Shown here piece after piece: positions 16,203 to 24,302 of a stretch of DNA of 64,000 nucleotides (within the stretch, counting starts at the first letter, position 1; every line of letters starts with the position of its first letter). This DNA is from Anaerolineae bacterium (lineage in GTDB: Bacteria; Chloroflexota; Anaerolineae; Anaerolineales; Villigracilaceae), in the NCBI GenBank assembly GCA_018648685.1, contig JABGQT010000049.1, positions 1-64,000 on the forward strand. Direction: 5' to 3'. The position numbers and the translations under genes were made by a program. Below the pieces are notes generated by a model, which saw nothing but the letters and a program-made list of their open reading frames with translations, was not told the DNA's origin and ran no database searches.

Positions 16203-16868
16203 CTAAACTTCTAAAGGCAAGACATAAAAATAAATCCCTACAAAATGCGAAACGCTCCCGCCTAGCACACAAAGATGCCAGACTAAGTGAATAAACTTGA
16301 TGTTTTTCATTTTGAAGAAAACTGTGCCGCCGATATAAAAGATTCCGCCTAAAACCACCCACAGAAATCCGGAAAGGGAGACGGCATTGATCACTTGCCT
16401 GGTGGCAAAAAAGACGATGCTCCCCATCACGATATAGGCAATAATAAAAAAGAGGCTAACACCTTGATTGAATTTTGTAGGCTTGAAGATCTTGATTAAA
16501 ATTCCGATCAATGCAAATCCCCATTCAACGCCAAAAATAACCCAACCAATTGTGCCATGTAATGCGATCAGGGCAAGCGGGGTATAGGTTCCTGCGATCA
16601 GGATATAAATCGCAATTTGGTCAAAGGTGAAGAAAAATTCTTTCGCTTTCCCCTCAGGTAACCAATGATTGAACATGGAAGAAAGATATAAAACAGTGAG
16701 AGCGCTGCCGTAGACAATCGAGGCCGCCAAATGCCACCCGTTCCCATTTTTGAGCGAATAAGCCACCATTAAGATAAGACCAATAAGCCCCAAAACAGCA
16801 CCAACAAGGTGAGAAATGGCATTTGCTAATTCTTCACCTTTGGTAAAACGTTCTTTGATGAGATTCAT
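16203..16868 (-). CDS. Hemolysin III-family (PAQR/TrhA) membrane protein
   Basis: 221 aa with seven membrane segments. The PAQR metal-binding residues are visible: 'NAISHLVGA', 'SSMFNHWLP' and the terminal 'HLVWHLCVLGGSVSHFVGIYFYV' region His residues (quoted in pieces of the C-terminal helices). I start at 16868 because AGGAAxCAGGAA precedes this ATG and it overlaps the stop of the ATPase gene as ATGA. Family members affect membrane fluidity or lipid balance rather than lysing cells. Its coupling to a thiamine-transport ATPase is unexpected. Confidence 0.88.
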   Translation of the reverse strand: MNLIKERFTKGEELANAISHLVGAVLGLIGLILMVAYSLKNGNGWHLAASIVYGSALTVLYLSSMFNHWLPEGKAKEFFFTFDQIAIYILIAGTYTPLALIALHGTIGWVIFGVEWGFALIGILIKIFKPTKFNQGVSLFFIIAYIVMGSIVFFATRQVINAVSLSGFLWVVLGGIFYIGGTVFFKMKNIKFIHLVWHLCVLGGSVSHFVGIYFYVLPLEV

Positions 16869-17575
16869 TTCCTGATTCCTAAAAATTCTGCCACCCATGC
16901 CGAAGCAGGATGAGCAAATAACTCATCGGGTGTACCTTGCTGGACAATAAGCCCCTCATGCAAAAGCATCACTCGGTCTGAAAGCGTAAAAGCTTCTTCC
17001 TGATCGTGCGTAACGTAGATGGCGGGGACACCGCTCTCATCCAGAATTTCTTTTATTTCGATCAATAGATATTCGCGCAAACGACGATCCAGCGCGCCAA
17101 GCGGTTCATCGAACATCAATAAACGCGGACGCGGAGCCAAAGCCCTCGCCAGTGCGATGCGCTGCTGCTCACCCCCCGAAAGATCAGTGACGCTACGTTT
17201 GGCAAATTCCTGCAAATCAACTTGCTTCAACGCTTCATCGACTCTTTGACGAATTTCTTCTTTCCCCAATTTTTTCATCTTTAATCCAAACGCAATATTA
17301 TCAAAGACATTCAAATGCGGGAATAAGGCATAATCCTGAAAGATCAGGCCAAAATTCCGCTCGTGCGAGGGGATAGATGCGATGCTTTTCCCTTCCCAGA
17401 GCACATTGCCAGACTCCGCTTCTTCCAGCCCGGAGATGATCCGCAGCAAGGTAGACTTCCCGCTGCCGGAGGGGCCGAGCAAGCAGATGGTCTCACCTTC
17501 GTCAAGGTCCAGAGAGATGCCTTTTAGCAGGGGCGATCCTTCATATGATTTGTGGATATTCCTAAGACTTAGCAT
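16865..17575 (-). CDS. thiQ: Thiamine ABC transporter ATP-binding protein (ThiQ-like)
   Basis: 236 aa. Walker A 'GPSGSGKST', Q-loop 'LIFQDYALFPHL', signature 'LSGGEQQR', Walker B 'LLMFDEP', H-loop 'VTHDQEEA'. This is the Fe3+/thiamine/putrescine class of uptake ATPases; a TPP riboswitch at the head of the cluster and the ThiB and ThiP genes support thiamine. I start at the ATG at 17575 where the domain begins ('MLSLRNIHKSY'). A TTG at 17596 overlapping the serine-hydrolase stop (TTGA) is an alternative. It is separated from thiP by two non-thiamine genes. Confidence 0.85.
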   Translation of the reverse strand: MLSLRNIHKSYEGSPLLKGISLDLDEGETICLLGPSGSGKSTLLRIISGLEEAESGNVLWEGKSIASIPSHERNFGLIFQDYALFPHLNVFDNIAFGLKMKKLGKEEIRQRVDEALKQVDLQEFAKRSVTDLSGGEQQRIALARALAPRPRLLMFDEPLGALDRRLREYLLIEIKEILDESGVPAIYVTHDQEEAFTLSDRVMLLHEGLIVQQGTPDELFAHPASAWVAEFLGIRK

Positions 17576-17592
17576 GTTGTTTATCAAAATTA

Positions 17593-18591
17593 TCAACTCT
17601 TCAAGAGATCCTGTATTTTCTGTCTAATCCCTATTTCTCCATCTGTGCGATTGGCCAATACGGTTATGGTTAATGATGAAGCGGGATAGTGGTGAGAAGT
17701 AAAGCCGACGCCAGCATCGCTGCCAATGATCAGATAACAACTATTGTCCAGATATTTGTAGATACCACAACCATAACCAACAACTTCATCAAAACGATGA
17801 TGAGTTTCAAGAAATTTTTCAGTAAGCTCTTTTTTCAGGATATCAAAAGACATATAACTTGACCAAAAAGCTTGCATATCGAGGGCAGTTGTATACATGC
17901 CGCCATCACCAGCGCCGCGAATGGGCAGGTTGAAAATATTGGTTCTTTGGCTATCTTTTTGATAGCCATTTGCCGTATTTGCGGGCAGATCGTTGCTCGC
18001 GAAGAAACCGGAATTGAACATCTTGGCAGGCTTCAAAACTTCGTCGTAAATGAAATCTCGATAAGGCATTTGAGCGATCAGCTCGATCAATATCCCCAAA
18101 AAGACAAAGCCGCCATTTGAATAAGAGAATCTGGCATTCGGCGCAAACTTCATTTTTTGATCGGTGAATAAGGGTAGATAGTCTGATGGGGTATGCAGCT
18201 TGTACCAGGGAATATCAAGGTAGAAATTATCAAAATCTTCAATGATCTCTTCGTCGTAATAGTCGAATATGCCGGAGGTATGCGTTAGCAAATTTAAGAT
18301 AGTTGCATTGGGGTCGATGAACGAGCAAAATGATGCGTCAATTTCAGAGACTTTGGTGTCTAGAGAAAATTCTCCCTGCCCTATTAGTGCACCAATGCCT
18401 AAGGCCGTAAATAATTTCGTGCCCGATGCTATGCCGAATTTTGTATCAACCTGATTTGGGGTTTTGTTGGGTATATCTCGATAGCCAAATGCCTGTTGAA
18501 AAAGAATTTCAGTGCTTTCGGTGACAGAAACGACACCAGAGAAATCCTGTTCTTTGAGATAGATGTCTAGTTTTTTACTTGAGAGTTTCAT
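17593..18591 (-). CDS. Serine hydrolase, class C beta-lactamase/penicillin-binding family
   Basis: 332 aa with no signal peptide. The nucleophile motif SxxK is 'SGTK' (about residue 56) and the YxN motif is 'YSNGGF' (about residue 160); an HxG-like third motif is not clear. Family members include esterases, DD-peptidases and beta-lactamases. AAGGAATAAA precedes the ATG. The gene sits inside the thiamine cluster and ends 18 bp before thiQ, so it is probably co-transcribed. It could cleave a thiamine-related ester or amide, or it may simply have been inserted. Confidence 0.85.
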   Translation of the reverse strand: MKLSSKKLDIYLKEQDFSGVVSVTESTEILFQQAFGYRDIPNKTPNQVDTKFGIASGTKLFTALGIGALIGQGEFSLDTKVSEIDASFCSFIDPNATILNLLTHTSGIFDYYDEEIIEDFDNFYLDIPWYKLHTPSDYLPLFTDQKMKFAPNARFSYSNGGFVFLGILIELIAQMPYRDFIYDEVLKPAKMFNSGFFASNDLPANTANGYQKDSQRTNIFNLPIRGAGDGGMYTTALDMQAFWSSYMSFDILKKELTEKFLETHHRFDEVVGYGCGIYKYLDNSCYLIIGSDAGVGFTSHHYPASSLTITVLANRTDGEIGIRQKIQDLLKS

Positions 18592-18615
18592 TTTATTCCT
18601 TTTTTGAAAGGAAAA

Positions 18616-18643
18616 GAGACTTCTAGCGGAAGTCCCTTTTTTC
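18616..18643. terminator. Possible bidirectional terminator upstream of the serine hydrolase
   Basis: GACTTC (18618-18623), loop TAGCG, GAAGTC, with one G-U pair extending the stem; T-runs follow on both strands (TTTTTT plus, TTTT minus). On the minus strand it would separate the unknown membrane-protein gene from the serine hydrolase and thiQ, unless read through. Confidence 0.5.
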
Positions 18644-18738
18644 TATCAATTGCGCAGCTGCCCGCCGATTTTGTAAACGCAACCCAATTTTACCCTGAAC
18701 AAATAGAGCAAACATTGCGCTACCCACCCAGAGCCGAA

Positions 18739-18770
18739 GGCGGGTCAGCTTCACGCGGAGTTAGCCCGCC
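18739..18770. repeat. GC-rich hairpin after the unknown membrane-protein gene
   Basis: GGCGGG (18739-18744) and CCCGCC (18765-18770) pair around a loop with partial further pairing. Nearby GTAAACGCAAC (18673-18683) and GTTGTTTAC (18771-18779) form weak outer arms that reach into the stop codon of the neighbouring gene. It looks like another degraded palindromic intergenic repeat. Confidence 0.4.
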
Positions 18771-18775
18771 GTTGT

Positions 18776-19483
18776 TTACGGAGCATATTCAGCTTCAGCG
18801 ATTTGTACTGTCCAAACAGGTGATCCACTTGCGCCAGATGCAACAACAGCAATAAAATAACCGTCATAGTTATCCCAATAAACTGCTGCTGGGGCTTCTC
18901 GCTCAGGTGCTGAACTAAGGAAAACGCCGAATTTTGGAAGTATAAGATTCCATTCATCTATTGAGTAATTTTCATCTGATAAACCATCCAAGACTTGAAA
19001 TACTCTTGCTATGCCGTTTTTGTCATAAACCACAAAAACACTGTATTCCCCAATTATGTAATCTCTATATTCACCGCCAGATAAATTATCATCATTATCG
19101 TCATTTGGAGTAACGAGGATTGTTGACCCTACAATTGCTTCTACTTCGTTGACTGGCTTTCCAAGAATGTTGAACACATCTAGAAGAGATATAATTTCTG
19201 TGGCCGTAGCGGTTGATGGCGGAGGTGCGTATGTTGGCTCTGGTGTGTTAGTAGCTGAAAGGGGAATTTCGATAGGTGTTTCAGTTTGAGTAATTGGCGG
19301 TGATGTTTCAATTTGAGCAACGGGTGTAGTGCTTGTTTCAGGTGTTGGAGTTGATGGGATTAAAATTGCAACTGGAACACTACATAAGCAACAGATCATA
19401 AATAAACCTGAGCAACCAATAGCGGTTTTTACCAAAAGATTTTGTTTTGAGAACCATGCAGAGCTTTGTTGTACTGTTTTCAT
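18776..19483 (-). CDS. Single-span membrane-anchored protein with Pro/Thr linker, unknown
   Basis: 235 aa. A cytoplasmic N-terminus of about 18 residues, one Cys-containing membrane segment (about 19-42), a Thr/Pro-rich linker (about 43-95) and an external C-terminal domain of about 135 residues with acidic 'NDDNDDN' loop and many Tyr/Val residues. No family recognised. It lies between thiP and the serine hydrolase, interrupting the thiamine transporter genes; 125 bp separate it from thiP. Confidence 0.65.
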   Translation of the reverse strand: MKTVQQSSAWFSKQNLLVKTAIGCSGLFMICCLCSVPVAILIPSTPTPETSTTPVAQIETSPPITQTETPIEIPLSATNTPEPTYAPPPSTATATEIISLLDVFNILGKPVNEVEAIVGSTILVTPNDDNDDNLSGGEYRDYIIGEYSVFVVYDKNGIARVFQVLDGLSDENYSIDEWNLILPKFGVFLSSAPEREAPAAVYWDNYDGYFIAVVASGASGSPVWTVQIAEAEYAP

Positions 19484-19608
19484 TGCTCATCTCCATTTTC
19501 CCGTCTTTTTGAAGGGGCGGGCTAACTATATATCTCTGAAACATTCTGTATATCCACCCCAAAGAGTGGCAATGTACAGAATATAGCAGTTTAATGACTT
19601 ATCTACAA

Positions 19609-21270
19609 CTACCATTCTGCATTAGATAATCTCATTTTCTCGATCACAAAAATGCCTATGGTTGTTAGCGCCATCAGGATCGTTGCCATTGCCATTGCCT
19701 GACCATAATTCAGGCCGCCGGGTTGGGAGAGAAATCTGTATATCGCTGTCGGGATGGTCGGGTAGGCCGGGCGAGCTAAAAGGGAGGTCGCGCCAAATTC
19801 GCCCAATGAAACGGTAAAAGCAAATGTCGCCGCAGCGAGGCTTGCACGGAAGATGATCCGGAAATCCACTTCGATCCAAACTCTAAAGGGAGATGCGCCG
19901 AGCATGGCAGCTGCTTCTCTATATCGTTGCGGAATGGAAGCCAAAGCTGGCTGCAAAGAGCGGATGACGAAGGGCAAGGCGATCATCGTATGGGCGAGAG
20001 GGACGAGAAAAGGGGATGCGATCCAATTTAGCGGTGGGCGGCTGAAAGCGATGATGAATCCCAAGCCAAGGGTCACTGCAGATGCGCCGAGAGGCAACAT
20101 CAGGATCGGGTCAAGAGCGCGGTCGAGGCGTGTCGGTTTGGATAATGCAGACGCGACAGGAAATCCTAAGAGAAGAGAAAGCGCGACAGTGATTCCTGCA
20201 TATTGGAGGGAGTTTTTTGCGGCCTGAATGGGGGGCACATAAAAACGGGAGCCACGTCGATTGATGAAGAGTTCTTCGTAATAATCAGTGGTGAAACCTG
20301 TTTCTAGCGTGCTGCGTTCGCCACGATCTGCATCCAATTGGCTGACTGAGCGCAGGGGTAAGGCGAGCATGGGCAACACAAAAAGACCGATCAAAACAGA
20401 CACCAAAGACAAAATAAAAATGTGCCCTCTGAAGCTTTTTGCCCGCTTTCTAATATTCAGATTTTCGCGTTGCGCTGTCTGGACAGCAGTTTTTGCAAGC
20501 ATTCGACTATATAAAATAGAGAAGGCGAGGGTGCAAAGTAGTTGAATAATTGAAAGTAGTGCAGCAACAGGCAGATTGAGCATGGAGAGGGTTTGTATAT
20601 AGATTTCCACTTCAATGGTGGCGAAACTGGGGCCGCCGAGAAGTAGGATCACGCCAAAGCTGGTGAAATCGAAGAGAAAAACAAGTAATGCTGCTGCAAA
20701 AATGGAAGGACGCAAAAGCGGAAAAGTAACTTGCCAAAAGGCTTTCCAGCGATTTCCACCCAAGATGCGAGCGGCTTCATTCAGACGTGGGTCGAGGCGC
20801 GAGAGAGCATTTCCAACGACGCGGATAACAATAGTGGTATTGTAGAAAACGTGTGCCAATAAAATTGCGCCGAGGGTGTATAGAACCGTGATAGGTGGCG
20901 TCTCCAGATTAAGGAGATTCATTAACGTTAAATTCAACCAACCGCGTGCGCCGAGTAGGGCGTTAAACCCCGCTGCAACAACGACGGTTGGGAGCATAAA
21001 AGGTACAGCTGTGAGAGCGCGCAGAAGGGTTTTTCCCCGAAAATCATATCGAGCAAAGAGATAGGCGGCGGGCAAGCCAATTAGGAGCGTTAGTAACATA
21101 GAAAGCAGGGCTTGCCAAAGCGTAAAACCTAAACTGTCCGCGGCAATTTTTAAGCTTTCTGGCGCAAGGAACTCAGGAGAATCTACCCCCAACGCCAAAA
21201 TTTTGACGAGGGGATAGAAGAAAAAGAGTCCGAGAAAGAGGAGGGCAGGAGCCCAGTTTTTTAATCTCAA
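19609..21270 (-). CDS. thiP: Thiamine ABC transporter permease (ThiP-like, fused)
   Basis: 553 aa with about twelve membrane segments, two binding-protein-dependent permease domains fused in one chain, as in ThiP and FbpB. The ATPase-contact EAA loops are visible as 'EAARILGGNRWKAFWQVTFPLL' (middle; residue positions about 185-206) and 'REAAAMLGASPFRVW' (C-terminal half). It carries thiamine across the inner membrane with ThiB and ThiQ. The assignment as thiamine rather than iron rests on the TPP riboswitch and the ThiB-type binding protein upstream. Confidence 0.87.
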   Translation of the reverse strand: MRLKNWAPALLFLGLFFFYPLVKILALGVDSPEFLAPESLKIAADSLGFTLWQALLSMLLTLLIGLPAAYLFARYDFRGKTLLRALTAVPFMLPTVVVAAGFNALLGARGWLNLTLMNLLNLETPPITVLYTLGAILLAHVFYNTTIVIRVVGNALSRLDPRLNEAARILGGNRWKAFWQVTFPLLRPSIFAAALLVFLFDFTSFGVILLLGGPSFATIEVEIYIQTLSMLNLPVAALLSIIQLLCTLAFSILYSRMLAKTAVQTAQRENLNIRKRAKSFRGHIFILSLVSVLIGLFVLPMLALPLRSVSQLDADRGERSTLETGFTTDYYEELFINRRGSRFYVPPIQAAKNSLQYAGITVALSLLLGFPVASALSKPTRLDRALDPILMLPLGASAVTLGLGFIIAFSRPPLNWIASPFLVPLAHTMIALPFVIRSLQPALASIPQRYREAAAMLGASPFRVWIEVDFRIIFRASLAAATFAFTVSLGEFGATSLLARPAYPTIPTAIYRFLSQPGGLNYGQAMAMATILMALTTIGIFVIEKMRLSNAEW

Positions 21271-21289
21271 AAGGTTCTCAAAAATTCTT

Positions 21290-21365
21290 ACGCGAACGAC
21301 GCGAATGTTTTAAAACTTTAAAGGCTTTTATTCGCGCCATTCGCATATTAGCAATAATTCGCGTT
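21290..21365. repeat. Palindromic intergenic repeat, family D copy 2
   Basis: TACGCGAACGACGCGAATG on the left and CATTCGC...AATTCGCGTT on the right form an imperfect palindrome with a central AAGGCTTTTATTCGCG, related to the element at 5441-5536. It fills the gap between thiB and thiP and would be part of the operon mRNA. Confidence 0.65.
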
Positions 21366-21372
21366 GAAAAAA

Positions 21373-22413
21373 CTACTTCAAGACAGTCTCCGTCCAAGCC
21401 TGTATCCACGTTTCACGCATTTCGGCGATAAGAGCTGGGTCAAGACTGGCAGGCTCAGAGGGAATCTCAACGTGTGTAATGAATTCGTTGGGGAGTTGGG
21501 CAGAAGTCAAAACAGGGTAGACGAACATCTGCATCGGCAAATCTTCCTGGAATTCTGCTGAAAGCATGAAATCTACGAAAGATTCGGCGAGGGCGCGGTT
21601 TTCTGTTCCTGACAGAATACCGACAAATTCTATTTGTCGATAGCAAGTTTCAGGGCCAAGAATAGAAGCAGTTGGTGCTTCATCCAACGCTGTTTCGGCA
21701 AAGATCACTTCGGCAGCAGGGCTGGAGCCATAAGAAACGACCATGGGCTGCGGACCTTGTCCTGAGGATGCGCTGAAATTCGTATAATAGGCCGTTTCCC
21801 AACCATCTGCTACGGCAACATCATTTTCGCGTAAAGCTGCCCAAAAATCGAGATAGCCCTCTTCGCCAAAATGAGCCACGCTGGCCATTAGAAAGGCCAA
21901 GCCGGGGGAGGATGTAGCGGGGTTTTCAACGACAAGCAAAGCTCTATATTCTGGTTTTAGCAAGTCTTCGAGGCTGGCGGGCACATCCAGACCTTTTTCT
22001 GTGAAATAGGCTTTGTCGTAATTAATGCAGACATCACCAAAATCGATGGGCAGAGCTCGGTTTTCAGAGTCAAGTTGAAACTCAGCGGGAATTTCTGCCA
22101 AAGCAGGCGCATCGTAGGTTTCAAAAATCTCTGCATCGAGGGCGCGTGAGAGGAAAGTATTATCTACACCGAAAAGAAGATCGGCGAGGGGGGCATCTTT
22201 TGTCAGCACAGCTTTATTAAGTACTGAGCCAGAATCACCGCTGGCGAGAAAAACAACCTTTGCGTAATGTTCTGCTTCGAAGGCTTGCACAACCTCTTCG
22301 CTGATGGCAAAAGAGTCATGGGTCATCACGGTTAGCGTGGCTGGCCCTTCAAGCACTTGTGGGGCGCAGGCGGCGAGGGCAAAGACAAAAATGAGTAGGG
22401 TAAGTTTTTTCAT
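21373..22413 (-). CDS. thiB: Thiamine ABC transporter substrate-binding lipoprotein
   Basis: 346 aa. Lipoprotein signal ending at C16 ('ALAAC'). 'LTVMTHDSFAISEEV' opens the mature protein and 'VENPATSSPGLAFL' is the wording of the ThiB/TbpA family, with 'DVCINYDKAYF' and 'VADGWETAYYTNF' matching the thiamine pocket region. I start at 22413 because AAGGAATTCCAA precedes it; the earlier in-frame Met lies in a palindromic repeat. It is the second gene after the TPP riboswitch. Confidence 0.9.
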   Translation of the reverse strand: MKKLTLLIFVFALAACAPQVLEGPATLTVMTHDSFAISEEVVQAFEAEHYAKVVFLASGDSGSVLNKAVLTKDAPLADLLFGVDNTFLSRALDAEIFETYDAPALAEIPAEFQLDSENRALPIDFGDVCINYDKAYFTEKGLDVPASLEDLLKPEYRALLVVENPATSSPGLAFLMASVAHFGEEGYLDFWAALRENDVAVADGWETAYYTNFSASSGQGPQPMVVSYGSSPAAEVIFAETALDEAPTASILGPETCYRQIEFVGILSGTENRALAESFVDFMLSAEFQEDLPMQMFVYPVLTSAQLPNEFITHVEIPSEPASLDPALIAEMRETWIQAWTETVLK

Positions 22414-22438
22414 TTGGAATTCCTTTTGGATAAATGGA

Positions 22439-22526
22439 GTGCGTCGCACCATCGTTTATAACAAGTTGCCGATAATGGGCTTTTGGCTCATCTACAGGCA
22501 CCTTCCGTTAATTTGGTGCGACGCAC
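22439..22526. repeat. Palindromic repeat overlapping the end of the thiamine pyrophosphokinase gene (family B)
   Basis: Perfect 13-bp arms GTGCGTCGCACCA (22439-22451) and TGGTGCGACGCAC (22514-22526), 88 bp in total. The right end runs into the thiamine pyrophosphokinase gene, whose last dozen codons and stop lie inside the element. A related core (GTGCGTCGCAC / GTACGACGCAC) is nested in the element at 53254-53396. Confidence 0.8.
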
Positions 22527-23169
22527 CCTCTTGTCGGGTGTGAATAACGAGCAGCAAAGCGCTCTCAATTTGGATTTCCGCAGCCTCAGCGATCATTTCA
22601 TTGCTGATTCCGCGCGTTTTGTGGGGGTAAAGAGTCTCATCGGATAGTTGCCAACGTAGCCCCTCGGTGTGGATTCCTATAACTGGATTCCCCCAGGGGA
22701 TGAGGGAAACGATATCTCCGATCCGCCCCAGGATTTTGGCTTGATGCCGTGTGAAAAACACTTCTTCCACCCCGTCATCAATGCGCACATCCAGCCCCGA
22801 GAGAGAGACATCGCTGAGTAAAGATAGATTGCCAAGTGTATGATCAAGCCGTCCGCCAAGCGCAGCAACGAGACAAATTTTCTTATAACCCGCTTCTATT
22901 GCGTAGGCTAAGGCCAATTCGATATCCGTCTCATCTTTGTCTTGCGGATATTCAATTATTTTGACACGATTCTCTTCGAGAACGCGCCGATTAACAGGAT
23001 CAAGCGAATCGAGGTCGCCAATGACAACAGAGGGGAGCAAGCCCAAAGCAAGTGCGTGCCGAGTCCCGCCATCTGCGGCGATGATGAAATCGTCAGGGCG
23101 AATTATTCCGCGCGTGGCATCCAAGTTTGGCAAATCCCCATTAATAAAGATGAGGGCTCGTTTGGGCAT
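22492..23169 (-). CDS. thiN: Thiamine pyrophosphokinase
   Basis: 225 aa. Catalytic-site motifs of bacterial/eukaryotic-type thiamine diphosphokinases are present: 'AADGGTRHAL', 'IGDLDSL', 'DKDETDIELAL' and 'ALGGRLDHTLGNL', then a C-terminal substrate-binding domain with 'ISNEM'. It converts imported thiamine to TPP with ATP. The ATG follows the riboswitch terminator directly. The last dozen residues are encoded by a palindromic repeat and are unlikely to belong to the ancestral protein. First gene of the thiamine cluster. Confidence 0.93.
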   Translation of the reverse strand: MPKRALIFINGDLPNLDATRGIIRPDDFIIAADGGTRHALALGLLPSVVIGDLDSLDPVNRRVLEENRVKIIEYPQDKDETDIELALAYAIEAGYKKICLVAALGGRLDHTLGNLSLLSDVSLSGLDVRIDDGVEEVFFTRHQAKILGRIGDIVSLIPWGNPVIGIHTEGLRWQLSDETLYPHKTRGISNEMIAEAAEIQIESALLLVIHTRQEGASHQINGRCL

Positions 23170-23201
23170 AAAAAAACATCCTCGCCAGAGGGAAGGATGT
23201 T
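23170..23201 (-). terminator. Riboswitch expression-platform terminator
   Basis: On the minus strand AACATCCT (23201-23194) pairs with AGGATGTT (23182-23175), followed by seven T residues and, at once, the ATG of thiN at 23169. The likely Shine-Dalgarno GAGG(A) is inside the 3' half of the stem, so folding would stop both transcription and initiation. Confidence 0.85.
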
Positions 23202-23216
23202 GGTTGGTGTAGGCAA

Positions 23217-23298
23217 AGTCCCTCCGCTGGCATTATCCAGATCAGGTTATGCGGGTCGAGCGACTACGCTCCTCTCAGCCATTACAGGCTCCCCGTTC
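23217..23298 (-). promoter_or_regulatory. TPP riboswitch (Thi box)
   Basis: Minus-strand sequence shows the canonical Thi-box words: GGGGAGCC at the 5' end, GGCTGAGAGG, CGACCC, the highly conserved ACCTGATCTGGATAATGCCAG and GCGGAGGGA at the 3' end (given here in pieces of no more than 20 as CCTGATCTGGATAATGCC). It is followed by a terminator and thiN-thiB-thiP. High TPP should switch the cluster off. Confidence 0.95.
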
Positions 23299-23357
23299 GA
23301 ATGTAACTCTATTTAACCTTATGGGCTGGTCTTTGTCAAATCAGAGAAAAGTTAAAG

Positions 23358-23363
23358 TATAAT
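23358..23363 (+). promoter_or_regulatory. -10 box, predicted leaderless start of the GGDEF gene
   Basis: TATAAT ends six bases before the ATG at 23370. No ribosome-binding site is possible in that space. Same geometry as at 13415, 28123 and 46041. Confidence 0.55.
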
Positions 23364-23369
23364 GTCGCT

Positions 23370-24290
23370 ATGCTGAAAATTCTGGTTGTTGATGACGAAC
23401 ATGTAGCTCGCCGTGTGGTTGAGAAGACGTTAACTCGTTTGGGGCATACGATCGTTCTTGCAGAAAGCGGAGAAGCTGCCTGGAAAAAAATCCAAGAAGA
23501 GCACCTTCGCTTTGTCATCACAGATTGGAATATGCCGATCATGGACGGCGTTCAGCTCATTAAGAAGATCCGCGCGACAACATTGCCCAGTTATGTCTAC
23601 ACAATTTTGGTCACATCAAATAGTAAGGATGAGGATATTGTAGAAGGGCTTTATGCCGGGGCAGATGATTACCTGACAAAACCTTTTAACCCAGCTGAGT
23701 TGGAAGCACGCGTAGCAGTTGGTGAACGTTTGCTTGCCCTCGAAGATAACCTAACACTGGCCAATAATCAGCTTGAAAAGCTGGCCATGGTAGATAGCCT
23801 GACAGGGCTACTAAACCGACGTGCGATCTATAAATTTGCGCGTGGTGAGTTAGAACGCGCACGTCGCGTTTCTGAGCCAATTTCTGTGATCTTTCTTGAT
23901 ATAGATAAGTTTAAAGAAGTTAATGACCAATACGGACATCTAAGAGGCGATGAGGCTCTCAAGCTTGTCGCTCAAGTTATCAAAGAACGCAGTAGAGCTT
24001 ATGATGGCATTGGCCGCTGGGCAGGTGACGAGTTTTTAGTCGTATTGCCCGGGACCACAGCTGAAGACGCCAAAAATGCCGCGCAGCGTATTATCGAAGG
24101 TATTAAACTCGTAGAACTTGCCCTTCCTAAGGGAGGCGTATTCTCTCTTGCTGCGAGTGCAGGTGTTGCTACCCAGGTTAAAGTCACTGGCGCAGTTGCT
24201 CTGTTGGATGATATTATCCAGACCGCCGATGAAGCTCTTTATAGGGCCAAAGAAAAAGGCGGGAATCATGTTGAGTCTTCTTCACTCTAA
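23370..24290 (+). CDS. Response regulator with diguanylate cyclase (GGDEF) output
   Basis: 306 aa. REC domain 1-120 with acidic pocket D8/D9, phospho-acceptor D52 and 'LTKPF' lysine; a short helix; GGDEF domain about 138-300. The active-site loop is AGDEF (218-222), a variant that can remain active, and an inhibitory I-site RxxD ('RAYD', 209-212) sits exactly five residues before it, which argues for real c-di-GMP synthesis with product inhibition. It would turn a phosphorelay input into c-di-GMP. An Hpt gene follows after 12 bp. No kinase is adjacent. Confidence 0.93.
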   Translation: MLKILVVDDEHVARRVVEKTLTRLGHTIVLAESGEAAWKKIQEEHLRFVITDWNMPIMDGVQLIKKIRATTLPSYVYTILVTSNSKDEDIVEGLYAGADDYLTKPFNPAELEARVAVGERLLALEDNLTLANNQLEKLAMVDSLTGLLNRRAIYKFARGELERARRVSEPISVIFLDIDKFKEVNDQYGHLRGDEALKLVAQVIKERSRAYDGIGRWAGDEFLVVLPGTTAEDAKNAAQRIIEGIKLVELALPKGGVFSLAASAGVATQVKVTGAVALLDDIIQTADEALYRAKEKGGNHVESSSL

Positions 24291-24302
24291 AAGGAAAAGA
24301 AA

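Noticed and set aside
16203..16868. True hemolysin or virulence factor
   Set aside because: The protein is a PAQR-type seven-span membrane protein; the family name is historical.
17593..18591. Beta-lactam resistance gene
   Set aside because: SxxK and YxN are present but there is no signal peptide and no clear third motif; the broader serine-hydrolase label is safer.
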